The position numbers and the translations under genes are program-made. 64,000 nt of DNA from Streptomyces alboniger (GTDB lineage: Bacteria; Actinomycetota; Actinomycetes; Streptomycetales; Streptomycetaceae), in contig NZ_CP023695.1 of the NCBI RefSeq assembly GCF_008704395.1, positions 4,774,001 through 4,838,000 of the forward strand. The letters run 5' to 3'. Of the stretch, positions 56,966 to 64,000 are shown in pieces. The notes beneath the pieces were generated by a model. The model was not told the origin of the DNA. It did no database searches and saw nothing but the letters and a program-made list of their open reading frames with translations. The first letter of the stretch is position 1; every line of letters starts with the position of its first letter.

Positions 56966-58719
56966 CAGTACTTACGCTCCATCGGCTGGTAGCGGGTCTG
57001 GACGACCGGCTTGTAGTCGAGACGGATCGTCTCCGTGCCGTCGTCGCCGACCTCGCGGTACGCCATGGTGTGGCGCATGAAGTTGACGTCGTCGCGGTTC
57101 GGGAAGTCCTCGCGGTAGTGACCGCCGCGGGACTCCTTGCGGGCGAGCGCGGACTGCGCCATGACCTCGGCCAGGTCGAGCAGGTTGCCCAGCTCGATGG
57201 CCTCCAGGAGGTCGGTGTTGAACCGCTTGCCCTTGTCCTGGATCGAGACGTTCCGGTAGCGCTCGCGCAGCTCCGCGATCTTCTCGACCGCCGTCTTGAT
57301 GGTCTGCTCCGTGCGGAACACCATGACGTTGGCGTCCATGGTCTCCTGGAGCTCCCTGCGCAGGTCGGCGACCCGCTCGTTGCCCGTGGCGTCGCGCAGC
57401 TGCTCGACGAGGCCGACGACCAGCTCCTCCGGGTTCTCGGGAAGCTCGACGTAGTCGTTCTTCGCGGAGTACTCGGCGGCGGCGATGCCCGCGCGCTTGC
57501 CGAAGACGTTGATGTCCAGGAGCGAGTTCGTGCCGAGGCGGTTGGCGCCGTGGACCGATACGCAGGCCACCTCGCCGGCGGCGTACAGGCCGGGAACGAC
57601 CGTGGTGTTGTCCGCGAGGACCTCGCCCTCGACGTTCGTCGGGATGCCGCCCATGGCGTAGTGCGCGGTCGGCTGGATCGGGATCGGGTCCGTGTAGGGC
57701 TCGATGCCGAGGTAGGTGCGCGCGAACTCCGTGATGTCCGGGAGCTTCGCGTCCAGCTGCTCCGGCGGGAGGTGCGTGAGGTCGAGGTAGACGTGGTCGC
57801 CCTCGGGACCGCAGCCGCGGCCCTCACGGATCTCCGTGTAGATGGAGCGGGACACGACGTCACGGGACGCGAGGTCCTTCATGACCGGCGCGTACTTCTC
57901 CATGAAGCGCTCGCCGTCCTTGTTGCGCAGGATGCCGCCCTCACCGCGGGCGCCCTCGGTGAGCAGGATGCCCATGCGCCAGATGCCGGTCGGGTGGAAC
58001 TGGAAGAACTCCATGTCCTCCAGCGGGATCCCGCGCCGGTAGCAGGCCGCCTGGCCGTCGCCGGTGAGCGTGTGCGCGTTCGACGTCACCTTGAAGAACT
58101 TGCCGGTGCCGCCGGACGCGTAGATCACGGCCTTGGCCTGGAAGATGTGGATCTCGCCGGTGGCCAGCTCGTACGCGACGACGCCCGCGCTCTTCTTGAC
58201 CCCGTCCACCTCGACGATGATCTGGTCGAGGACGTAGAACTCGTTGAAGAACTCCACGCCCTCCTTGACGCAGTTCTGGTACAGCGTCTGGAGGATCATG
58301 TGGCCGGTGCGGTCGGCCGCGTAGCAGGACCGGCGCACGGCGGCCTCGCCGTGGTTGCGGGTGTGCCCGCCGAAGCGCCGCTGGTCGATGGTGCCGTCCG
58401 GCGTGCGGTTGAACGGCAGGCCCATCTTCTCCAGGTCGAGGACCGCGTCGATGGCCTCCTTCGCCAGGATCTCGGCGGCGTCCTGGTCGACCAGGTAGTC
58501 GCCGCCCTTGACCGTGTCGAAGGTGTGCCACTCCCAGTTGTCCTCCTCCACGTTGGCGAGCGCGGCGGCCATGCCGCCCTGCGCGGCGCCCGTGTGGGAG
58601 CGGGTGGGGTACAGCTTGGTGAGCACGGCGGTGCGGCTGCGCTTCGTCGCCTCGATGGCGGCGCGCATGCCGGCGCCGCCCGCGCCGACGATGACGGTGT
58701 CGTACTTGTGAATCTTCAC
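56965..58719 (-). CDS. sdhA: succinate dehydrogenase flavoprotein subunit
   Basis: Catalytic flavoprotein of complex II, 584 residues. The FAD loop is VIVGAGGAGMRAAIEATK; the covalently linked flavin His is in RSHTGAAQGGMAAAL. Substrate-binding residues lie in GVACVSVHGANRLGTNSLLDINVFG, and the catalytic arginine region is in SRDVVSRSIYTEIREGRG. It follows sdhD in the operon. Confidence 0.97.
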   Translation of the reverse strand: MKIHKYDTVIVGAGGAGMRAAIEATKRSRTAVLTKLYPTRSHTGAAQGGMAAALANVEEDNWEWHTFDTVKGGDYLVDQDAAEILAKEAIDAVLDLEKMGLPFNRTPDGTIDQRRFGGHTRNHGEAAVRRSCYAADRTGHMILQTLYQNCVKEGVEFFNEFYVLDQIIVEVDGVKKSAGVVAYELATGEIHIFQAKAVIYASGGTGKFFKVTSNAHTLTGDGQAACYRRGIPLEDMEFFQFHPTGIWRMGILLTEGARGEGGILRNKDGERFMEKYAPVMKDLASRDVVSRSIYTEIREGRGCGPEGDHVYLDLTHLPPEQLDAKLPDITEFARTYLGIEPYTDPIPIQPTAHYAMGGIPTNVEGEVLADNTTVVPGLYAAGEVACVSVHGANRLGTNSLLDINVFGKRAGIAAAEYSAKNDYVELPENPEELVVGLVEQLRDATGNERVADLRRELQETMDANVMVFRTEQTIKTAVEKIAELRERYRNVSIQDKGKRFNTDLLEAIELGNLLDLAEVMAQSALARKESRGGHYREDFPNRDDVNFMRHTMAYREVGDDGTETIRLDYKPVVQTRYQPMERKY

Positions 58720-58735
58720 TGGGGTCGCCTCGGCT

Positions 58736-59230
58736 TTAGCGGATGTTCGGGTCGAAGGTGAAGATCACCAGCGTGCCCAGAAGGATGGTGAACACCGTGG
58801 CGGTGTACAGCAGGCCCTTGAGCCACAGACGCGTGTTCGGGCGCTCGGCGTAGTCGTTGATGACCGTGCGCAGGCCGTTGGCGCCGTGCAGCATCGCGAG
58901 CCACAGCATCAGCAGGTCCCAGACCTGCCAGAACGGCGAGGCCCAGCGGCCCGCGACGAACGCGAAGCCGATCTTCGAGACGCCGCCGTCGAGCACCAGC
59001 TGGATCAGCAGGTGGCCGAGGACGAGGACGACCAGGACGACACCGGACAGGCGCATGAAGAGCCATGCGGCCATCTCGAAGTTGCCGCGGGTCGAGCGCG
59101 GGGTCTTGGAGGTGCGCTTGCGCGGCGCCTCGATGACGGGGGCCGGGTGGTCCACGTCGTAGAGCGAGGCGCCCTCGACGGGGCCCACGCCGGACGTGCC
59201 GGACTTATCGAGCGTGGTGTCAGCAGACAT
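58736..59230 (-). CDS. sdhD: succinate dehydrogenase hydrophobic subunit
   Basis: Membrane anchor of complex II, 164 residues. A polar N-terminus is followed by three membrane segments (AAWLFMRLSGVVLVVLVLGHLLIQLVL, VWDLLMLWLAMLHGANGLRTVI, LLYTATVFTILLGTLVIFTF). The His in MLHGANGLR is a heme/quinone-site candidate. ATG 59230. Confidence 0.92.
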   Translation of the reverse strand: MSADTTLDKSGTSGVGPVEGASLYDVDHPAPVIEAPRKRTSKTPRSTRGNFEMAAWLFMRLSGVVLVVLVLGHLLIQLVLDGGVSKIGFAFVAGRWASPFWQVWDLLMLWLAMLHGANGLRTVINDYAERPNTRLWLKGLLYTATVFTILLGTLVIFTFDPNIR

Positions 59231-59238
59231 GTCTGGCG

Positions 59239-59619
59239 TCAGCTCCCGAAGACTTCGCGGACGGCGTGGCCGAGCACGGGGTAGAGCGCCCCGACCATCA
59301 GGACGATCCAGATGCCGACGACGGTCCAGAGCATCTGCTTCTGGTAGCGGGGGCCCTTCGACCAGAAGTCGACGGCGATGACGCGCAGGCCGTTGAGCGC
59401 GTGGAAGAGGATGGCGGCGACCAGGCCGTACTCGAGGAGTGCGACGAGGGGCGTCTTGTAGGTGCTGACGACGTCGTCGTACGCCTCCGGGGAGACGCGG
59501 ACGAGAGCGGTGTCCAGCACATGCACGAACAGGAAGAAGAAGATGAGGACGCCGGTGACTCGATGAGCCACCCAGGACCACATTCCTTCCCGGCCGCGGT
59601 ACAGCGTTCCAGCCGGCAC
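59239..59619 (-). CDS. sdhC: succinate dehydrogenase cytochrome b556 subunit
   Basis: Membrane anchor of complex II, 126 residues, first gene of sdhCDAB. Three membrane segments are visible; the heme-ligand region is SWVAHRVTGVLIFFFLFVHVLDTAL, and FHALNGLRVIAVDF matches the family. GGAGG precedes GTG 59619. The promoter lies upstream within ~150 bases, next to a direct repeat at 59755-59777. Confidence 0.93.
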   Translation of the reverse strand: MPAGTLYRGREGMWSWVAHRVTGVLIFFFLFVHVLDTALVRVSPEAYDDVVSTYKTPLVALLEYGLVAAILFHALNGLRVIAVDFWSKGPRYQKQMLWTVVGIWIVLMVGALYPVLGHAVREVFGS

Positions 59620-59754
59620 GGAAGTTCCTCCGGGAGCGGGGGTTGGGGCCGGCCGGCTTCGGTGTCGGACGAGCCCGGCCGGGTACGGTCCACCGGCCGC
59701 CCGTCATCGTATCGACGACTTGTCGGTGTCCCTGCGCCGGGTCCGCAGGTGTGA

Positions 59755-59777
59755 TCAAACAGGCAGTCAAACAGGCA
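59755..59777. repeat. 11-bp direct repeat upstream of sdhC
   Basis: TCAAACAGGCA occurs at 59755-59765 and 59767-59777, so the period is 12 bases, about one helical turn. It lies about 140 bases upstream of sdhC, overlapping the end of uraD. It could be a regulator-binding site for sdhCDAB or uraD. Confidence 0.6.
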
Positions 59778-60411
59778 CGTACGGGCTATCGGGGCGAGAG
59801 TGTCCCGCGACGGCCTGAGTGGCGGCTTCCGTGGCGGTTTGGGCGGTGTTTCCGCCGGGGTTACCGGCGGTGGCCCGTGCGGGGCGCAGGGTGAGGCGGG
59901 TCAGGCGGCCCCGGGCGAGGCGGCGCAGTTCCTCGGCGGCGACGGCGCGTTCCTCCTCCGGATCGTTGCCGAGGCGTGACCGGAGGGCGGTGAGTCGGTG
60001 GTCCAGGGCCTCGTCCGGGGCGACACCGTCGAGGCAGACCACGAACGTGTGACCGAAACGGCTCTCGTACGCGGCGTGTGCGGCGCGCAGGGCGGTGTGG
60101 GCGGCGACGTACGTGGCCCGGGGCGCCCCGTGGTGGGTGCCCGGCGGGTCCAGGGGCTCGCGGGCCAGGGCTTCGGCGAGGTCGCCGGGGGAGAGGTCGT
60201 ACGCGGCTTCGTCGCAGGCGGCGAGCAGCGCGTCGAGGTCGGGGTAGGGCCGGTGGGCGGCGACGCGGCGGGCCCAGCGGCGGCTTCCGCAGCAGGTGAG
60301 GAGCGCGGTCTCGGCCTCGCGTGGCGTGGCGGAGTTCAGCTGTTCCGGCGTGGCGACGGGGCCGGCGGCGTGGGCGGCGCCGGGGAGTCGGGGGGAACGG
60401 TGCGGGGACAG
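59767..60411 (-). CDS. uraD: OHCU decarboxylase-like protein (UraD family), divergent
   Basis: Homologue of 2-oxo-4-hydroxy-4-carboxy-5-ureidoimidazoline decarboxylase of uric acid breakdown. Family blocks are EAETALLTCCGSRRWARRVA, AYESRFGHTFVVCLDG, and RLGNDPEEERAVAAEELRRLARGRL. At the place of the family's catalytic HPRIG motif it has EPLDPPG, so the essential His is not seen. No ATG, GTG or TTG lies between the upstream stop (60434) and the conserved region; CTG 60411 has AGGAG at 6-7 bases and is the best start. The product would be 214 residues including a Pro/Ala-rich tail. It is upstream of and in line with sdhC. Confidence 0.7.
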   Translation of the reverse strand: MSPHRSPRLPGAAHAAGPVATPEQLNSATPREAETALLTCCGSRRWARRVAAHRPYPDLDALLAACDEAAYDLSPGDLAEALAREPLDPPGTHHGAPRATYVAAHTALRAAHAAYESRFGHTFVVCLDGVAPDEALDHRLTALRSRLGNDPEEERAVAAEELRRLARGRLTRLTLRPARATAGNPGGNTAQTATEAATQAVAGHSRPDSPYVPV

Positions 60412-60687
60412 CGGGCGCTCCTGGGCAGGGGGCGGCTAGACGGACGGTGGGGGGAGGGTCGTGCGGGGCGTACGGGTGGTGCGGGTAGTGCGGGAGGTGC
60501 GTGCGCGTGTGGGGTGGCTCGTAACGGTAGCGAGAGTGCGGGGGAAACGTCCGAAGGATGAGCGAATTTCACCTGGATGGGGGAGTTTCGCCTCGCGATG
60601 TGAACGGGTGGCCCGCGACGGCGCGTCGTAGCGTGGCTGTATGGCTGTGACTTCTGGTGCGGATCGGCGGCCGTCGAGGAGGCCGCG
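60412..60687. other. intergenic region, no gene seen
   Basis: Region between the divergent uraD and hexosaminidase genes. It carries GC-rich short repeats (GGGTACGGGTGGTGCGGGTAGTGCGGGAG near 60468-60500) and, near 60600-60660, a probable hexosaminidase promoter region with GAGGAGG before the start. I found no DasR-type ACTGGTCTAGACCAGT operator. Confidence 0.45.
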
Positions 60688-62304
60688 ATGAAGCGCGGGC
60701 CCCTCGCCGCCGCGGGGGGCGTCGTCGTCGCGGGGGCCGTCGTGGCGAGCGTAGCCCTGTGGCCGGGCGGGGACGGCCGGACTCCCGCAGAACCGCGCCC
60801 CTCGGAGACCCGGACGCGCGAACAGAGCCAGGCTCAGTCGCGGGCACCGACGCGGGCGCCGACGCCCAGCGAGAGCCACCCCCTGTCGAGGGCGCCGGCG
60901 GCCATACCCGCCGTGCGGGAGCACACCGCCGCCCGCGGCCCCGGCTGGCGCCCCGCCGAGGGGAAGGCCCGCGTGGTCGTCCGCGACCGGGACCTCGCCG
61001 ACGAGGGCCGCCTCCTCGCGGGCGAGCTGAGGCTGGAGTACGCCGGCGAGGACGACCCCGGCCGGGGGGACGTGGAGCTGGCCCTCACGGACGGCGAGGG
61101 CCAGGGCCCCGAGTCGTACACCCTCTCCGTCAAGGACCGCCGGGTCCGCATAACCGCCCCCGCCGAAGCCGGTGTCTTCTACGGGACCCGCACGCTCAAG
61201 CAGGAGGTGAAGGGGGACGGGACGGCCCCCGAGGGCGTCGTGCGGGACCGGCCGGCCAAGCCGCAGCGCGGTTTCATGCTCGACATCGCCCGCAAGCACT
61301 TCGACGCCGCGTGGATCGAGGACCGGATCCGCGAGCTGGGCGACCTGAAGTTCAACCAGCTCGGCCTGCACTTCTCCGACGACCAGGCCTTCCGCATCGC
61401 GTCCGCCTCGCACCCCGAGATCGTCTCGTCCGACCACCTCACCAAGGACCAGGTCCGCCGCATCCTGAAGCTGGCGGCGAGCCGCCACATCACCGTCGTG
61501 CCGGAGATCGACTCCCCGGGCCACCTCGGCGCGGTCATCAGGGCGCACCCCTCGCTCCAGCTCCGCGACGCCCGGGGCGTGGCCGCCCCCGGCGCCGTCG
61601 ACATCTCCAGACCGGAGGCCGCGAGGATCGTCGACGACCTCCTGAAGGAGTACGCGGAACTCTTCCCGGGCCGCTACTGGCACCTCGGCGCCGACGAATA
61701 CCGCGCCCTCATGGTCAAGAACCCCGAGGCGTCCTACCCGCGCCTCGCCGCCGCGGCCCGCGAGCGGTACGGGCCGGGCGGCCGGGTGCAGGACCTGGCG
61801 ACGGGCTGGCTCAACGACCGGGCCGCCACCGTGCGCCCGTACGAGAAGAAGCTGAAGGCGTGGAACGACGGGTTCTTCCGCGGCGGTCGGCTCCGGGCCG
61901 CCGACGACATCGAGGTGGCGTACTGGACGGGCAAGGAGATCGGCGCCCGCGACCCCGTGGAGTATCTGGAGGACGGGCGCGAGCTGGTCAACTACAACGA
62001 CGAGTACCTCTATTACGTCCTCGGCCAGCCCAACGACTTCCGCTATCCGACCGGGCAGCGGATCTACGAGAGCTGGACCCCGCTGGTGATCCGCGGCAGC
62101 CGGCCGGTGAGCGAGAAGTACGACGACCAGATCCTCGGCGGGTCGTTCGCCGTGTGGTGCGACCTCGCCGGGTCGCAGACGCAGGAGCAGGTCGCCCAGG
62201 GCATCCGCATGCCGCTCGCGGCCACCGCCCAGAAGCTGTGGGACCCGGGGAAGCCCGCCCTGACGTGGGAAGATTTCGTGAAACTCGCTGATACCGTCCG
62301 GTAG
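60688..62304 (+). CDS. beta-N-acetylhexosaminidase (GH20)
   Basis: Secreted or membrane-anchored glycoside hydrolase of 538 residues. The N-terminal hydrophobic segment (AAAGGVVVAGAVVASVALWP) is followed by a Pro/Thr/Ser linker, a small GH20b-like domain, then the GH20 barrel. The catalytic Asp-Glu pair is Asp336-Glu337 in YWHLGADEY. Other family blocks are GFMLDIARKHFDAAWI, FNQLGLHFSDD and VPEIDSPGHLGAVI. It releases terminal N-acetylglucosamine from chitin oligomers or wall fragments. GAGGAGG precedes ATG 60688. Confidence 0.93.
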   Translation: MKRGPLAAAGGVVVAGAVVASVALWPGGDGRTPAEPRPSETRTREQSQAQSRAPTRAPTPSESHPLSRAPAAIPAVREHTAARGPGWRPAEGKARVVVRDRDLADEGRLLAGELRLEYAGEDDPGRGDVELALTDGEGQGPESYTLSVKDRRVRITAPAEAGVFYGTRTLKQEVKGDGTAPEGVVRDRPAKPQRGFMLDIARKHFDAAWIEDRIRELGDLKFNQLGLHFSDDQAFRIASASHPEIVSSDHLTKDQVRRILKLAASRHITVVPEIDSPGHLGAVIRAHPSLQLRDARGVAAPGAVDISRPEAARIVDDLLKEYAELFPGRYWHLGADEYRALMVKNPEASYPRLAAAARERYGPGGRVQDLATGWLNDRAATVRPYEKKLKAWNDGFFRGGRLRAADDIEVAYWTGKEIGARDPVEYLEDGRELVNYNDEYLYYVLGQPNDFRYPTGQRIYESWTPLVIRGSRPVSEKYDDQILGGSFAVWCDLAGSQTQEQVAQGIRMPLAATAQKLWDPGKPALTWEDFVKLADTVR

Positions 62305-62345
62305 CCACCGGTCGGCCCCTGGGGGAGGGACGCGGGTGGATCCTC

Positions 62346-62381
62346 GTATGTCCGTGAACCCGTGTATGTCCGTGAACCCGT
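62346..62381 (+). repeat. two 18-bp tandem repeats before the DUF4328 gene
   Basis: GTATGTCCGTGAACCCGT occurs at 62346-62363 and 62364-62381 without mismatch. It lies in the leader 17 bases before the DUF4328 ATG. Confidence 0.85.
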
Positions 62382-62397
62382 GGGGGGTCGCTCAGCG

Positions 62398-63261
62398 ATG
62401 CTGTGCACGTCTTGTCAGTTGAATACCGCCTCGACGCCGGAGGGGCTGTGCGGCGTCTGCGTCCAGGCGTCCGCCGCCGTGCCGCCGCCCCCGCCGGCGC
62501 CCCAGCCGGGCCCGTCCGGTGCCGCCATGGTGGGCGGGAAGCCCGCCTGGCTGCGCTCGCCGGTGGCACTCGGCCGTGCGGCCGTCGTGGTGCTCGGCCT
62601 CGTCATCGCCGCCGACCTGTACTCGCTGTGGGCGGGCACGGTGATGCTCGACGTGATGGGCGACCTGGTCGCGGGGGAGTTCGGGGCGGACATGGAGCGG
62701 AGGGCGGAGAACGCCGACAAGATCTACGGGACCACCGGGGGCGCGCAGTTGATCACGCTGCTCGCCGGGTGTGTCGGCTTCCTCCTCTGGTTCCACCGGG
62801 TGCGGGTGAACGCCGAGGTGTTCGAGCCGCACATCCACCGGATGAAGCGCGGCTGGACGGTCGGTGGCTGGTTCGTGCCGGTGGTGAACTTCTGGTTCCC
62901 GCGGCGGATCGCCGTCGACATCTGGGACGCCAGCTCCCTCCGCCCGGCGGCGCCGGAACACATGACGCCCTTCGGCCCGGTGACGGACCGCGGCCCGCAC
63001 ACCCTCATCAACGCCTGGTGGACGCTGTGGATAGCGAACCTCTTCGCCGGGCGCTGGGCGACCCAGTCGTACTGGAAGGCCGAGGAGGCCGAGGAGGTCA
63101 AGTCGGCCGTCGGCAACATGATGTTCTCGGACGGCCTCGACATCGCGGCCGCCGTCCTCGCCATCGTCGTCGTGCTCCGGATCACGCGCATGCAGGACCT
63201 CAGGGCCCGATCCGGCCCGCCCCTTGCGCCGCCGGTGCCGGGGCCCGTCACCACCGCGTGA
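62398..63261 (+). CDS. DUF4328 membrane protein with N-terminal zinc ribbon
   Basis: Protein of 287 residues. Cys3, Cys6, Cys18 and Cys21 form a CxxC-x11-CxxC zinc ribbon at the N-terminus. A Pro-rich linker follows, then the DUF4328 membrane domain with about five hydrophobic segments (LGRAAVVVLGLVIAADLYSLW, LITLLAGCVGFLLWFHRV, GWFVPVVNFWFP, WWTLWIANLFAG, DIAAAVLAIVVVLRIT). WxVP-VNFWFPRR is the family core. Function unknown. ATG 62398. Confidence 0.85.
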   Translation: MLCTSCQLNTASTPEGLCGVCVQASAAVPPPPPAPQPGPSGAAMVGGKPAWLRSPVALGRAAVVVLGLVIAADLYSLWAGTVMLDVMGDLVAGEFGADMERRAENADKIYGTTGGAQLITLLAGCVGFLLWFHRVRVNAEVFEPHIHRMKRGWTVGGWFVPVVNFWFPRRIAVDIWDASSLRPAAPEHMTPFGPVTDRGPHTLINAWWTLWIANLFAGRWATQSYWKAEEAEEVKSAVGNMMFSDGLDIAAAVLAIVVVLRITRMQDLRARSGPPLAPPVPGPVTTA

Positions 63262-63385
63262 TTTCGCTCTTCCTGTGGCGAACTCGCCCGACTCTGTGGT
63301 GTATTCGGCCAGGAGTGGGGAGAACTGCCGCCGGAACGGGCAGAACGGCCTGAACGTCGTACGGAGCACAGCGGGGGGACGCGCG

Positions 63386-63892
63386 ATGGGTTACTGGGGC
63401 TATTACGTCGTCGGGAGGAGCGAGCGGCCGCTCGCGGAGTTCCCGGCGGTCGCGGGCGTGCGGGACGACCTCGCCCTCCTCGACCGGCGGGCCGACGGCT
63501 GGCAGGTGTGGGAGGTGCCGGGCGGCGAGGGCGCGCGGGACGTGGGGAACATGAACACGCTGGCCCTGGAGACGGGCGCGCCCGCCCTCTTCGGATACGT
63601 GATGGACAGCGACTGCGTGGTCATCGAGGCGGCGGCGCCCGAGAGCGGGGCGTGGACGACGTGCCTGGCGCGGCGCGCGATGGCCGCGTACCTCGGCGAC
63701 GGCGGGCTGACCGTGGAGGACTACTTCCTGGAGCCGCGCGATGCCGCCGAACGCGCGGTCGCCTGGGCCGCCGAGTCGGACAGGACGGTGCGGACGGCGC
63801 CGCTCCTCGACGTCCTGAGAGCCGAGGCCGAGCCCTCCGCGGAGGAGCTCTTCTTCCGTTTCCTGGACCGGCTCGGCGTCGTGCCGCAGTGA
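63386..63892 (+). CDS. hypothetical cytoplasmic protein
   Basis: Soluble protein of 168 residues, Trp/Glu/Ala-rich, beginning MGYWGYYVVGRSERPLAEF. It has the composition and length of small Streptomyces hypothetical proteins of unknown function; no motif or membrane segment is seen. ATG 63386 follows GGGGGGACG. Confidence 0.7.
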   Translation: MGYWGYYVVGRSERPLAEFPAVAGVRDDLALLDRRADGWQVWEVPGGEGARDVGNMNTLALETGAPALFGYVMDSDCVVIEAAAPESGAWTTCLARRAMAAYLGDGGLTVEDYFLEPRDAAERAVAWAAESDRTVRTAPLLDVLRAEAEPSAEELFFRFLDRLGVVPQ

Positions 63893-63964
63893 CGGCAGTG
63901 ACGTTCCCGGGGCAGCGCACGCAGTATGGGTGAAGCGCAGGGTCCGTGACGGGAGACGTACAGC

Positions 63965-64000
63965 ATGAGCCTGGTGGAGCTGATCGCACAGGCCGACGAG
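63965..64000 (+). CDS. start of a gene cut by the window edge
   Basis: ATG 63965 with GGGAG 14 bases upstream opens a frame reading MSLVELIAQADE before the window ends. Too little is visible to name it. Confidence 0.5.
   Translation, partial: MSLVELIAQADE

Noticed and set aside
56959..58761. 600-codon + strand frame over sdhA
   Set aside because: Mirror of the highly biased sdhA gene; composition is Val/Arg/Asp/Leu-rich without domains.
60412..60687. DasR operator upstream of the hexosaminidase gene
   Set aside because: No ACTGGTCTAGACCAGT-like sequence is present in the gap.

Overview
The window is chromosomal DNA from a high-GC actinomycete, almost certainly a Streptomyces. Nearly every codon ends in G or C, GTG and TTG starts are common, and gene after gene belongs to Streptomyces-typical families (DUF5682, DUF3017, DUF2690, DUF4328, SCO4848-type membrane protein). 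No insertion sequence, prophage, tRNA, rRNA or CRISPR array is visible. Base composition is even, so this looks like conserved core chromosome rather than an accessory island.

Layout. 1-6.1 kb: the end of a DUF5682/VWA (MoxR-type) operon, then two repeat-rich secreted proteins. 6.4-8.6 kb: sucCD (succinyl-CoA synthetase). 8.6-16.4 kb: an XRE/sigma-like membrane regulator, a PerM-type membrane protein, a small membrane protein, then purN-purH; the order sucC-sucD-perM-purN-purH is also found in mycobacteria. 16.4-20.9 kb: a YPQQ-rich membrane protein, folD, a DUF3017 protein and a NarL-type two-component system. 21.2-23.8 kb: an XRE/DUF2690 protein and mdh, the latter behind a sharp palindrome. 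23.9-27.5 kb: a divergent MFS pump/LysR pair, a small XRE regulator plus membrane protein, and a frameshifted lipoprotein remnant. 27.6-34.9 kb: a five-gene osmoprotectant operon that makes glycine betaine from choline (aldehyde dehydrogenase, choline-oxidase-like enzyme) and imports it (ATPase, double-length permease, binding lipoprotein). 34.9-38.0 kb: two AhpD-like proteins and a PEP-mutase-family enzyme, divergent from a MocR regulator. 38.1-45.7 kb: an imine-reductase-like enzyme, a methyltransferase, rocD, glyA behind a ZTP riboswitch, trpS, a 2'-5' RNA ligase-like protein and a lipoprotein. 45.7-51 kb: dprE2/dprE1 on one strand and PAP2 phosphatase, UbiA, GtrA and YihY genes on the other. 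50.9-56.1 kb: a D,D-carboxypeptidase, small membrane protein, metallophosphoesterase, VOC protein and a secreted protein/lipoprotein pair. 56.2-60.4 kb: sdhCDAB and a divergent uraD. 60.7-64 kb: a GH20 hexosaminidase, a DUF4328 protein, a hypothetical protein and the start of a cut-off gene.

How the genes work together. Three sets of TCA-cycle genes (sucCD, mdh, sdhCDAB) sit in one window, each with candidate operators upstream. One-carbon and purine metabolism is represented by purN, purH, folD and glyA, and the glyA leader carries a ZTP sensor that links it to purine/folate status. The betaine operon couples synthesis with uptake. The most interesting block is 45.7-51 kb. It encodes what looks like the whole decaprenyl-phospho-arabinose (DPA) route known from mycobacteria (UbiA-type phosphoribosyl transfer, PAP2 dephosphorylation, DprE1/DprE2 epimerisation, GtrA), in a genus whose wall is not known to contain arabinogalactan. 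The DprE1 homologue carries alanine at the position of the mycobacterial benzothiazinone-target cysteine.
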